Positions 1 to 7,509 of a stretch of 13,867 nucleotides of DNA are shown here, one piece after another. Position numbers and translations under genes: made by a program. The notes below the pieces were generated by a model, which worked only from the letters and a program-made list of their open reading frames with translations, searched no databases and was not told where the DNA came from. Origin of the DNA: an uncultured Cytophagaceae bacterium (GTDB taxonomy: Bacteria > Bacteroidota > Bacteroidia > Cytophagales > Spirosomataceae); contig CALLKB010000016.1 in NCBI GenBank assembly GCA_938008575.1, forward strand, positions 1 to 13,867, in the 5' to 3' direction. The first letter of the stretch is position 1, and each line of letters starts with the position of its first letter.

Positions 1-1022
1 CTGGCGTAAAAGAAGTCCGTGAAACACTCGAATTAGCGAAGAAAAACCGCATGTTCGAGGCGCAATCACCTATTCTTTTCATCGATGAGATTCACCGTTT
101 TTCAAAGTCCCAACAAGACTCCTTGCTAAATGCGGTTGAAAAAGGAATTGTCACTTTGGTGGGAGCAACAACGGAAAATCCATCGTTCGAAGTTATTTCA
201 GCCCTTTTGTCGCGATGTCAAGTATATGTATTGGAGGCACTGAATGATGTGCATTTACGCCAACTCATCGATAAGGCCATTAGCACGGATAAATTATTTG
301 CGAATAAAACCATCACGCTCACGGAAACGGACGCACTATTCCATTTTTCGGGTGGAGATGGTCGCAAATTATTGAATTTATTTGAATTGCTAATCACCAC
401 CGAAGGGGCAAATGAAATTGAAGTGACCAATGCACTCGTCACTGAACGCTTACAGAAAAACTTGGCGCAATATGACAAAGATGGCGAACAACATTATGAC
501 ATCATTTCAGCCTTCATTAAATCCATTCGCGGTTCTGATCCGGATGCGGCTGTTTACTGGTTGGCCCGCATGCTTGCCGGTGGCGAATCCTTGGAATTCA
601 TCGGTCGGCGTTTATTGATCTTAGCCTCAGAAGACATCGGTTTAGCCAATCCAAACGCCTTGCTCCTAGCGCAATCTTGCTTCGATTCCATCCGCGTCAT
701 TGGAAATCCAGAATCCCGCATTATTTTATCCCAAACGGTGATCTATTTGGCAACATCTCCAAAAAGTAATTCTGCCTATAATGCGATTAATAAAGCCATG
801 GCTTTTGTGGAGCAAACAGGAAATTTACCCGTGCCTTTGCATTTACGCAATGCACCTACGCGTCTCATGAAAGATTTGAATTATGGGGCCGATTATAAAT
901 ACCCGCATGATTACCCGGGCAATTGGGTGGAGCAAAACTACTTCCCGGAGGTTCCGTCGCGCCCCGTGTTCTACAAACCTTCCGAGCAAGACAAAATTAA
1001 TCGTGGCACTCCATCAAAATAA
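1..1022 (+). CDS. rarA: Replication-associated recombination protein A (RarA/MgsA), 5'-truncated
   Basis: This is an AAA+ ATPase of the RarA/MgsA/WRNIP1 family, which acts on stalled replication forks and is related to clamp-loader subunits. The reading frame is open from base 3, so the first ATG in view (51) is internal; the N terminus with Walker A lies outside the window, and about 339 of the usual 420-440 residues are visible. Visible marks are Walker B (ILFIDEIHRF), the sensor-1 region (GATTENPSFE), a following LLSRC with the likely arginine finger, the very conserved block around SEDIGLANPNA, and the C-terminal MgsA_C signature (HLRNAPTRLMKDLNYG, then YPHDYPGNWVEQ). Its last 26 bases overlap the 3' end of the convergent thiamine pyrophosphokinase gene, and no terminator separates them. 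The family assignment is secure; the role in this organism is taken from the family. Confidence 0.95.
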   Translation, partial: GVKEVRETLELAKKNRMFEAQSPILFIDEIHRFSKSQQDSLLNAVEKGIVTLVGATTENPSFEVISALLSRCQVYVLEALNDVHLRQLIDKAISTDKLFANKTITLTETDALFHFSGGDGRKLLNLFELLITTEGANEIEVTNALVTERLQKNLAQYDKDGEQHYDIISAFIKSIRGSDPDAAVYWLARMLAGGESLEFIGRRLLILASEDIGLANPNALLLAQSCFDSIRVIGNPESRIILSQTVIYLATSPKSNSAYNAINKAMAFVEQTGNLPVPLHLRNAPTRLMKDLNYGADYKYPHDYPGNWVEQNYFPEVPSRPVFYKPSEQDKINRGTPSK

Positions 1023-1650
1023 GGGCGCCACTTTCGTAGGAAATTTTCACCATCCCATCTTCTCGCGCCTCATTGCTAGAACTTGTCTGAGTCCCAAGCC
1101 GTAATACAGGATGGTTCAAATCGTATAATAAACCGGATGATTTTACCTCAAACGCCTCCCCATAAGGCATCAAGGAAATAGGTGTTTTGGCAGGATACCA
1201 TTTTTCAAACGCAGGGGGTAACAAATAGGAGGTTGAATAATCATCGAAGAAGACAATCTTCATTCGCCGACCGTATCGCACCATCGAATGAAAATTATTC
1301 AAGGTATGATCCATGCGCTTTCCGGAAGCCCAAACCACATTCACGGCGGGATAACCTTCGTCCAACAAATATTCAAAAGCCTTTTCTAAATCGGTCAAAT
1401 TTTGATCCGGTGTATGTACTTTTTTCAAGGGATAATCACTGAAATCAGTGATGTTTGTATGATCAAAATCGCCTAACCAAACATCCACTTTGATGCCCAA
1501 TGATATCACCCGTTCCAAAGCACCATCCAGGACAAGGACCGTTGGGGACCATTCTAATAATTGATCCAACATATCCATTGAACACGCCTCTCCATTCGCA
1601 ATGATCAGCGCGGGTTCTTGTTTTTCACGAATGATGTGATGCGAGGACAT
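997..1650 (-). CDS. Thiamine pyrophosphokinase
   Basis: The enzyme transfers pyrophosphate from ATP to thiamine to give thiamine diphosphate in the cytoplasm. The 217-residue length is normal for the family. Recognisable motifs are the N-terminal IIANGE (residues 16-21), VLDGAL (40-45), the metal-binding WLGDFDH (58-64; the family usually has GD-L/F-DS), DQNLTD (82-87) and GKRMDHTLNN (110-119), which together form the ATP and Mg site. The start ATG at 1650 shares its A with the TAA stop of moaC, so the two genes are probably translationally coupled and cotranscribed, although thiamine and molybdopterin syntheses are separate pathways. The 3' end runs 26 bases into rarA on the opposite strand. 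I see no TPP riboswitch upstream, which is expected for a salvage kinase placed second in an operon. Confidence 0.9.
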   Translation of the reverse strand: MSSHHIIREKQEPALIIANGEACSMDMLDQLLEWSPTVLVLDGALERVISLGIKVDVWLGDFDHTNITDFSDYPLKKVHTPDQNLTDLEKAFEYLLDEGYPAVNVVWASGKRMDHTLNNFHSMVRYGRRMKIVFFDDYSTSYLLPPAFEKWYPAKTPISLMPYGEAFEVKSSGLLYDLNHPVLRLGTQTSSSNEAREDGMVKISYESGALILMECHD

Positions 1651-2129
1651 TAGGCTTTGAAGTCAGATTTACCACCCGATTTTGAAATCAATTTGGTCTC
1701 TTTGATGACGATTCCTTTGGAAACTGATTTACACATATCATAAACAGTTAAAGCTGCGACAGAGGCGCCAACTAATGCTTCCATTTCAACACCTGTTTTA
1801 GCTTCCAACCGACAAATGCATGTAATCACGATCTGATCTGCGAGCACTTCCGTTTCAAATTTACAGGAATCCAAACCAAGCGGATGACACAAGGGAATCA
1901 AATCCGAGGTCTTTTTGGCCGCCATGGTGCCAGCAATGACAGCCGTTTGCAGGATGCTTCCTTTTTTATTTTGCCAACCGGCCGCTTCGAAATGTTGGAC
2001 GATTTCCGCACCTAAATAAACGATGGATTGCGCCTTTGCTTCGCGCACCGTTTCATTTTTGGAACTTACATCCACCATTCCTGGGGTGCCATCGGATTGT
2101 AGGTGTGAAAAATCAATTGACATATACAT
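1650..2129 (-). CDS. moaC: Cyclic pyranopterin monophosphate synthase MoaC
   Basis: MoaC converts 3',8-cyclo-7,8-dihydro-GTP, made by MoaA, into cyclic pyranopterin monophosphate, the first committed intermediate of molybdenum cofactor synthesis. At 159 residues it has the normal length. Signature blocks are GTPGMVDVSSKNETVREA (14-31), LIPLCHPL (77-84), KTGVEMEALVGASVAALTVYD (111-131) and DMCKSVSKG (131-139); D131 and K134 match the catalytic Asp/Lys pair of the family. Two in-frame ATGs lie at 2129 and 2123. A TAAATTTG box at 2139-2132 would start transcription about at these codons, so the second ATG (protein beginning MSIDFSHL) may be the real start. It is divergent from moeA, 76 bp away, and overlaps the downstream thiamine pyrophosphokinase gene by one base. 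Confidence 0.95.
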   Translation of the reverse strand: MYMSIDFSHLQSDGTPGMVDVSSKNETVREAKAQSIVYLGAEIVQHFEAAGWQNKKGSILQTAVIAGTMAAKKTSDLIPLCHPLGLDSCKFETEVLADQIVITCICRLEAKTGVEMEALVGASVAALTVYDMCKSVSKGIVIKETKLISKSGGKSDFKA

Positions 2130-2131
2130 TT

Positions 2132-2139
2132 CAAATTTA
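2132..2139 (-). promoter_or_regulatory. Possible -7 box for moaC
   Basis: The minus strand reads TAAATTTG here, an exact match to the Bacteroidota -7 consensus TAnnTTTG. It ends only 2 bases before the first possible moaC ATG and 8 before the second. The nearest upstream TTG is 25 bases away, too far for a good -33 element, so the call is weak. If used, it implies a near-leaderless moaC mRNA. I found no matching box for moeA on the plus strand of this 76-bp divergent gap. Confidence 0.25.
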
Positions 2140-2205
2140 GCACACGAAAATACGGGAGATTTGGCAATTTTTAGCGAAATTTATCAAATACGTAAACCAA
2201 CAAAC

Positions 2206-3342
2206 ATGATCAGCCCTATTGAAGCGATTGCCCTTTTAAAAAATATAACCATTCCTTTCCGGACTGAAAAATTACCCTTAGCGAAAACCTTGGGCATGAA
2301 TTTGGCTGAAAAAATTGTTGCGGACCGCGATTTTCCACCATTTGACCGTGTGATGATGGATGGTATTGCCGTGAAAGACATCACCGCTCCAACCTGGAAA
2401 ATCGAAGGCATTCTATATGCGGGAGAACCCGTAAAAGCGATTAAAAAAATCGATGGTGCCATGGAAATCATGACAGGTGCAACGGCTCCCAAAGGAACGG
2501 AAGCGATCATCAAAATTGAAGATTTAAGCATCGAGAAAAAGATTGCCACCTACATAGGTAAAACACCCTTAACAAAGGGTCAATTCATTCATACGCAAGG
2601 CATGGATGCCAAAGAAGGGACGATTTTAGTTAAAAAACGCACAAAAATCGGACCTGTGGAAATTGCCATTGCGGCTACAGTTGGCAAAGCTCACATCGAA
2701 GTGGAATCAAAACCACATGTGCACATTTTCTCCACAGGTGATGAAATTGTAGGACTTCATGAAACACCTGCGGTACATCAAATTCGGTCATCGAATGTCA
2801 TGATGATGAAATCTGTCTTGTTATCAAAAGGTTTCAAAGCAAATTCGAGTCATTTACCCGATTCCGAAGAAAAAATCAAAGCCAATATCGATAAGGTCTT
2901 AGAATCCAACGACATTATTTTATTGTCGGGCGGAGTCTCTGCTGGTAAAAAAGATTTGATTCCTGCCGTCTTAACGGAAGCTGGTTTCGAAACGATCTTT
3001 CATAAAATTGCTCAGAAACCGGGTAAACCGATGTTGGTAGCCACACGCCCCGACGGCAAAGTGGTATTCGCATTCCCAGGAAATCCGATCTCAACCTTGA
3101 CTTGTTTCTGGGTCTATTTCTTACCTTGGGTATCTGGCGATTTCCCTGAATACACAGAGAAAGAAATCAAGTTTTTACCTAAACCATCCGCAGAATTAGA
3201 TCAGTGGATTCCGGTTGAAAATGGCGAAACCTTGGCTCATAATGGCTCAGGCGATTTGATCAATTGGTCAAAAGCTGATGGATTAGTTTGGCAAAAAGCA
3301 GGGCAAAAAGATACCAAATTGCCATATATCCCACTTAAATAA
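2206..3342 (+). CDS. moeA: Molybdopterin molybdenumtransferase MoeA
   Basis: MoeA inserts molybdate into adenylylated molybdopterin (MPT-AMP), the last general step of molybdenum cofactor synthesis. The open frame begins at 2023, but those 61 codons run into moaC on the other strand and have no family similarity; ATG 2206 (MISPIEAIALL) gives the typical N terminus and a 378-residue protein. Motifs in order are FDRVMMDGIA (the family's S/R-x-x-DGYA loop), MTGATAPKGTEAII, FSTGDEIV (start of the MPT-binding domain), SGGVSAGKKD, KPGKPMLV and AFPGNPIST; the C-terminal beta domain is short but present. It is divergent from moaC and is the first gene of a tightly spaced plus-strand run: the dipeptide epimerase begins 6 bases after the stop, although the pathways are unrelated. 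MoaA, MoaD/E and MoaB/MogA are not in the window. Confidence 0.94.
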   Translation: MISPIEAIALLKNITIPFRTEKLPLAKTLGMNLAEKIVADRDFPPFDRVMMDGIAVKDITAPTWKIEGILYAGEPVKAIKKIDGAMEIMTGATAPKGTEAIIKIEDLSIEKKIATYIGKTPLTKGQFIHTQGMDAKEGTILVKKRTKIGPVEIAIAATVGKAHIEVESKPHVHIFSTGDEIVGLHETPAVHQIRSSNVMMMKSVLLSKGFKANSSHLPDSEEKIKANIDKVLESNDIILLSGGVSAGKKDLIPAVLTEAGFETIFHKIAQKPGKPMLVATRPDGKVVFAFPGNPISTLTCFWVYFLPWVSGDFPEYTEKEIKFLPKPSAELDQWIPVENGETLAHNGSGDLINWSKADGLVWQKAGQKDTKLPYIPLK

Positions 3343-3348
3343 TCGTGT

Positions 3349-4365
3349 ATGGAACTCAAGCTTCATCAATTTGATTTACCGCTCAAACACACCTTTACGA
3401 TCACACATGAATCGCGTGACGTACAGCCCACACTTATTGTGGAGTTAAGTTGGCACGGCAAAAGCGGATTCGGCGAAGCGACAGAAACCCCCTATTACGG
3501 CATCACCATGGAAAAGATGGTGGCACAAGTGGAGAGTATCCGACATTTATTACCTAGCGATATTCTTCCGCACCCGACGGATTTTTGGAAGTTGATTTCC
3601 AAAACCTTGTTGGACGACCACCCTTTCGCACTTTGCGCCCTGGATGTAGCCTATTGGGACCTTTGGGGCAAAACACATAATAAAGCGCTACATGAAATTT
3701 GGGGATTGGATATCTCCCACAACCCGATTACCGATTATACCATTGGAATTGATACCGTAGATGTCATGGTTTCCAAAATGCGGGAAATGCCCTTTCCTTT
3801 ATATAAAATCAAACTGGGCACGGATCAAGATTTAGAGATTGTAGAAGCCTTGCGCAAAGAAACCGAAGCAGTTTTTCGGGTGGATGCCAATACCGCTTGG
3901 ACTCCTGAACAGACGATTTATTTCGCACCGGAATTAAAAAAACTGGGCGTTGAATTTATTGAACAACCCTTAAAGGCCGATAACTGGGAAGGCATGAAGC
4001 GCGTTTACCAAGAATCCGCATTGCCCATCATTGCCGATGAGTCTTGTATTTTGGAAGAAGATGTAGCCAAATGCTCCGGATATTTTCATGGAGTTAATAT
4101 CAAGTTGATGAAATGTGGCGGTCTAACGCCTGCCCTACGAATGATCAAACAAGCGAAAAGTCTTGGCCTGAAAGTCATGGTCGGCTGCATGACCGAATCG
4201 ACGATCGGTTGTTCAGCCATCGCACAATTATTACCCTTGTTGGATTACGTGGACATGGACGGCTGTTTATTAGTTGACGACCAAATCTCAAAAGGCATTA
4301 CCATCGATTTTGGCATAGTACATTATGCCAATGCTCCTGGAACGGGTGCACAATTAATTCGTTAG
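3349..4365 (+). CDS. Dipeptide epimerase (L-Ala-D/L-Glu epimerase), enolase superfamily
   Basis: This enolase-superfamily enzyme of the muconate-lactonizing subgroup interconverts L-Ala-D-Glu and L-Ala-L-Glu, so that cell-wall dipeptide can be digested by ordinary peptidases (YcjG in E. coli, YkfB in B. subtilis). All catalytic marks are visible in 338 residues: the K153-I-K155 motif, metal ligands D179 (RVDANTAW), E205 (FIEQPL) and D230 (IADES), and the second acid/base lysine K252 in NIKLMKCGG. Near the C terminus D302-M-D304 corresponds to the Asp-x-Asp pair that in Ala-Glu epimerases holds the dipeptide amino group, favouring dipeptide epimerase over muconate cycloisomerase or o-succinylbenzoate synthase. 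There is no signal peptide, so it should be cytoplasmic. The next gene starts one base after its stop. The exact dipeptide specificity is inferred, since some relatives prefer other dipeptides. Confidence 0.88.
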   Translation: MELKLHQFDLPLKHTFTITHESRDVQPTLIVELSWHGKSGFGEATETPYYGITMEKMVAQVESIRHLLPSDILPHPTDFWKLISKTLLDDHPFALCALDVAYWDLWGKTHNKALHEIWGLDISHNPITDYTIGIDTVDVMVSKMREMPFPLYKIKLGTDQDLEIVEALRKETEAVFRVDANTAWTPEQTIYFAPELKKLGVEFIEQPLKADNWEGMKRVYQESALPIIADESCILEEDVAKCSGYFHGVNIKLMKCGGLTPALRMIKQAKSLGLKVMVGCMTESTIGCSAIAQLLPLLDYVDMDGCLLVDDQISKGITIDFGIVHYANAPGTGAQLIR

Positions 4366-4366
4366 T

Positions 4367-5362
4367 ATGTCGTATCAAATCCTTCAAAATCAGATCCCAG
4401 AACGCCTCGTGTCATTCGAAGGAAAAGAATACCGTTGGCTTGGGGGAACGAATTATTTGAACATTGGCACCCATCCCCTATTCCAAGAAAAACTACAGGA
4501 GGGTATTCGGATGTTTAGTCAAAATTGGGGTAGTTCCCGACTGAATAATTACCGCATGGATGTCTGGGAAAACTTGGAGCTTACACTCGCAAAACGCTTT
4601 CAGGTAGAAGCCGCCGCCTTATGCAGTTCAGGTTTAATTGCGGGCCAAATAGCCTTGCAATACATCACGCAAAAATATCCGAATGCAGATATTTCCTTAG
4701 CTCCTAAAACCCATCCAGCCTTATGGAGACATCCACATAAACCGGCAGCGGGTGCGTTCTCGGAATGGGAAAAAGATGCCCAAATTCTTTGCATGGATGG
4801 CATTGGAGCACCTTGGGTGGAAGAATTCTTAACAGGTTTTGAGCAAAATTTATCGGCCGACCAGACATTAATTGTCGATGAATCCCATCGCTTAGGAATC
4901 GTTTCTACGCACATTCAAACACCGGCGAATTTGATTCAAACCAGTTCTTTATCAAAAGCCTTTGGTATTCCTGCGGGGATTATTTTAGGCAAAAAAGCCG
5001 ACATCGACGCAATCAAACAAGATCCCTTTTGGGTAGGTGGTTCGCCGGCTAATCCGGCCTATGTATATGCCTGTTTACATGCCCAAGAAGCCTATAATGA
5101 ACGTATGAAGCAATCACAAGTTCTCGCTGAGGCGTTTACTAAAAATGCGATGCAGGTGAATTATGTGAAGAATTATCCAGCATTCAGTTCAGCGGATACA
5201 AAGCTTTTTGATCATTTAAAATCCTATGGATTTTTATGCAACCAATTCGCCTATCCTGACCCTCATGCTGCTCCTATTTGCAAAGCTATTTTACCCGCTT
5301 GCCTGCAAATGCAGGATATTGAAGACCTAAGCCAAGCCCTATCAACCTATGAAAACGCTTAA
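4367..5362 (+). CDS. Alpha-oxoamine-synthase-like PLP-dependent enzyme, function unknown
   Basis: This is a fold-type I PLP enzyme that resembles the BioF/KBL (alpha-oxoamine synthase) group. Visible marks are SSRLNNYRMDVWENLE (in the place of the GSRLxxG...H..LE segment of BioF), CSSGLIAGQIAL, a conserved-looking His in KTHPALWRH, DESHRLG (Asp that contacts the pyridine nitrogen, then His) and SSLSKAFGIPAGI, which holds the PLP-binding lysine. At 331 residues it is about 50-60 shorter than BioF or KBL, and the glycine and histidine of the usual early segment are replaced, so neither 8-amino-7-oxononanoate nor 2-amino-3-ketobutyrate synthesis should be assumed. It lies 1 base after the dipeptide epimerase and overlaps the following serine hydrolase by 14 bases, so a role in using cell-wall peptides or their amino acids is the best contextual guess. 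The reaction is unknown. Confidence 0.8.
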   Translation: MSYQILQNQIPERLVSFEGKEYRWLGGTNYLNIGTHPLFQEKLQEGIRMFSQNWGSSRLNNYRMDVWENLELTLAKRFQVEAAALCSSGLIAGQIALQYITQKYPNADISLAPKTHPALWRHPHKPAAGAFSEWEKDAQILCMDGIGAPWVEEFLTGFEQNLSADQTLIVDESHRLGIVSTHIQTPANLIQTSSLSKAFGIPAGIILGKKADIDAIKQDPFWVGGSPANPAYVYACLHAQEAYNERMKQSQVLAEAFTKNAMQVNYVKNYPAFSSADTKLFDHLKSYGFLCNQFAYPDPHAAPICKAILPACLQMQDIEDLSQALSTYENA

Positions 5363-6590
5363 ATTAGTACTCATCATGGGACTCTTTTCAACGTCATTGA
5401 TTCACGCACAGGACAATGTAATCGAACAATTATTAAAGGCTAATCCGGCTTATTTTAAAACACTCACCGACAATCCATCCAAATACCGTTTGCAAATTTT
5501 ATATACGCAAATTGACCGAGATGCGGAGAACAAGGCGCAATTCACTACCTATGGCTATCGGGTAGATGCCAACGAATATTTCTACCCCGCGAGTACCGTA
5601 AAATTGGCTGCAAGTGTGTTGGCTTTGGAAAAAATCAACCGTCTGAAAATCGATAAATCGACGATATTCCATACCCTAAAAAATCGGCCAACGCAGTTGG
5701 AGGTCCTAACAGACACCAGCTCCGCGAACGGCAAACCGAGCATTGAGCACTATATTAAGAAGATTTTATTGGTCTCCGACAACGAGGCCTACAACCGTTT
5801 ATATGAGTTTTTAGGCCAAAAAGATTTCAACAAAACCATGGCTTCCAAAGGTTTTGAGGGAGTTCGATTCACGCATCGTTTACAGACAAGCATTCCTTTG
5901 CTCGAAAATCAATACACAAACCCCGTGGAATTTGTGGATGAGCAAGGCCGACTTATTTGGCAACAAAAAGAGCAGTTCAACAAGAAGCAAATCGTCTCCG
6001 CGAATCCGATCATTATGGGAAAAGGAATCATGAACGACTCAGGGCGTATCATTCCACATCCGGTTAATTTTAGCTTTAAGAATGCTTATCCACTGCAAGC
6101 CCAACATGATTTCTTGAAACGCCTGATGTTCCCGGCTTCCTTTGAGAAAAAGGAACAATTCAAACTAAGCTCTGAGGATTATTCGTTTTTATATCGTTAC
6201 ATGTCGGAGTACCCAACCGAATCCAAACACCCGAATTACAGCGCAGATACTACAATCGGGCCAGCCTATTGCAAATTCCTGTACTATGGCGGAGATAAAA
6301 AGGCGAACATGAATCAGAATGTTCGCATCTTCAACAAAGTAGGCGATGCCTATGGATTCTTGCTGGACAATGCCTATTTCGTCGACTTCCAGAACAAGGT
6401 TGAATTTATGGTAACCGCAGCTATCTATAGCAATGAAGACGAAATATTCAATGACGACAAATACGATTATGAAACCATCGGGTTTCCCTTCTTTAAACAT
6501 TTGGGCGAGGTAATCTACCAACATGAACTAAGACGACCGAAAACAATTCAACCTAATTTAGACTATTTGAGATTCAATTATGCGGATTAA
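5349..6590 (+). CDS. Exported class A beta-lactamase-fold serine hydrolase
   Basis: A 413-residue protein with an N-terminal signal peptide (hydrophobic 5-18, likely cleavage after SLIHA at residue 20), so periplasmic. It belongs to the penicillin-binding-protein/class A beta-lactamase-related serine hydrolases. The nucleophile motif S82-T-V-K85 lies in FYPASTVKLAAS, and S143-D-N145 (VSDNEAYNRLYEFLG) matches the second motif of class A enzymes. The usual third motif K-T/S-G appears as K330-V-G332 (FNKVGDAYGF), which lacks the hydroxyl residue. The insert between the second and third motifs is much larger than in true beta-lactamases (about 290 residues in total). The gene starts 14 bases inside the PLP enzyme gene and overlaps the NlpC/P60 gene by 11, so all are probably cotranscribed. 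Action on cell-wall peptides is likelier than antibiotic resistance, but the substrate is unknown. Confidence 0.85.
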   Translation: MKTLKLVLIMGLFSTSLIHAQDNVIEQLLKANPAYFKTLTDNPSKYRLQILYTQIDRDAENKAQFTTYGYRVDANEYFYPASTVKLAASVLALEKINRLKIDKSTIFHTLKNRPTQLEVLTDTSSANGKPSIEHYIKKILLVSDNEAYNRLYEFLGQKDFNKTMASKGFEGVRFTHRLQTSIPLLENQYTNPVEFVDEQGRLIWQQKEQFNKKQIVSANPIIMGKGIMNDSGRIIPHPVNFSFKNAYPLQAQHDFLKRLMFPASFEKKEQFKLSSEDYSFLYRYMSEYPTESKHPNYSADTTIGPAYCKFLYYGGDKKANMNQNVRIFNKVGDAYGFLLDNAYFVDFQNKVEFMVTAAIYSNEDEIFNDDKYDYETIGFPFFKHLGEVIYQHELRRPKTIQPNLDYLRFNYAD

Positions 6591-7509
6591 AATCATTCTT
6601 TTATGCTTGTTGGCCCACATATCTTGGGCACAAAAAACGATTGGAATCGTCAACATATCGGTAGCGAATATTCGGACTGAGGCGCGCGAAGGGGCCGAAA
6701 TGAGTACACAAGCTTTGTTGGGCACACCTGTTCAATTGCTTGAAAAAGCGTCAACAAAAAATTGGTATCGCGTTCAATTGCCTGATCATTATCAAGGATG
6801 GGTTGAGGGAAGTACGATTATTCGGATGGATAGTGTAGAATTTCAGGCATACCACAAATCAGGGACGGAACTCATAATTACGGCTCCGTTCAGTAAAGTC
6901 TATCAATTCCCGAGTAGCAAATCGGAGATCATCAGCGAATTAGTTCAACATAACCGCTTAATGGCTATCCGTAAAAAGATCGGATTTTGGGAAATTCGCA
7001 TGGCTGATGGTGTCATAGGTTATGTTTCCTTGAAGGGTGCCGAGCAATATTCGACTTGGAAACAATCGAATTCAGGGCCAACTGAAAATCGTATACTTCA
7101 GTCGGCACACCAATTGATGGGCATTCCTTATTTGTGGGGAGGTACATCCATCAAAGGCATGGATTGCAGTGGATTTACGAAATTGGTATTCCAGTCGAAT
7201 GGCTGGATTATTCCGCGGGATGCGAGCCAACAAGCTCGCGAGGGAATATTAGTAGACAGCCTGAGAAACTGGGAAAATTTAAAACCGGGGGATTTGTTAT
7301 TCTTTGGCGAAAAGAGACCTGACGGAACTTATAAAGTCGTTCACGTGGGATTATGGGAAGGTCGGAATGCATATATCCATGCCGCCGACCGGACACGCAG
7401 AGCAAGTATGGATCCGCAATCCAAGGATTTTGATGCCTACAATTTGAACCGCTATTTATTCACAAAACGAATAAACGCGATTTCAAAAGAGGTACAAAAA
7501 ATCGACTAA
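6580..7509 (+). CDS. Exported SH3b-NlpC/P60 cysteine endopeptidase (murein peptide hydrolase)
   Basis: A 309-residue exported protein: signal peptide MRIKIILLCLLAHISWA, two bacterial SH3-like segments (about 20-85 and 95-155; GWVEG and GYVSL are typical ends), then a C40-family catalytic domain. The catalytic residues are C196 (GMDCSGF), H255 (VVHVGLW) and H267 (YIHAAD), with the typical WGGTS before the cysteine and LKPGDLLFF between. This architecture matches YkfC-type gamma-D-glutamyl-L-diamino acid endopeptidases, which release L-Ala-D-Glu from stem peptides with a free N-terminal alanine. That product is the substrate of the epimerase encoded three genes upstream, which supports the assignment. 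The gene begins 11 bases inside the preceding serine hydrolase gene and ends in a 4-base convergent overlap with lgt, with no terminator between. The exact bond cut is inferred from domain layout and context. Confidence 0.9.
   Translation: MRIKIILLCLLAHISWAQKTIGIVNISVANIRTEAREGAEMSTQALLGTPVQLLEKASTKNWYRVQLPDHYQGWVEGSTIIRMDSVEFQAYHKSGTELIITAPFSKVYQFPSSKSEIISELVQHNRLMAIRKKIGFWEIRMADGVIGYVSLKGAEQYSTWKQSNSGPTENRILQSAHQLMGIPYLWGGTSIKGMDCSGFTKLVFQSNGWIIPRDASQQAREGILVDSLRNWENLKPGDLLFFGEKRPDGTYKVVHVGLWEGRNAYIHAADRTRRASMDPQSKDFDAYNLNRYLFTKRINAISKEVQKID

Noticed and set aside
2023..2205. N-terminal extension of MoeA by 61 codons
   Set aside because: It is antisense to the moaC 5' end and has no MoeA-like residues; the family N terminus starts at 2206 (MISPIEAIALL).
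6189..6524. Antisense ORF of 111 codons inside the serine hydrolase gene
   Set aside because: It is a shadow of a gene with full motif support on the plus strand; no promoter or family similarity was seen.
5349..6590. Antibiotic-resistance class A beta-lactamase
   Set aside because: The KTG motif is altered, the chain is over 100 residues longer than a beta-lactamase, and the neighbours are cell-wall peptide enzymes.
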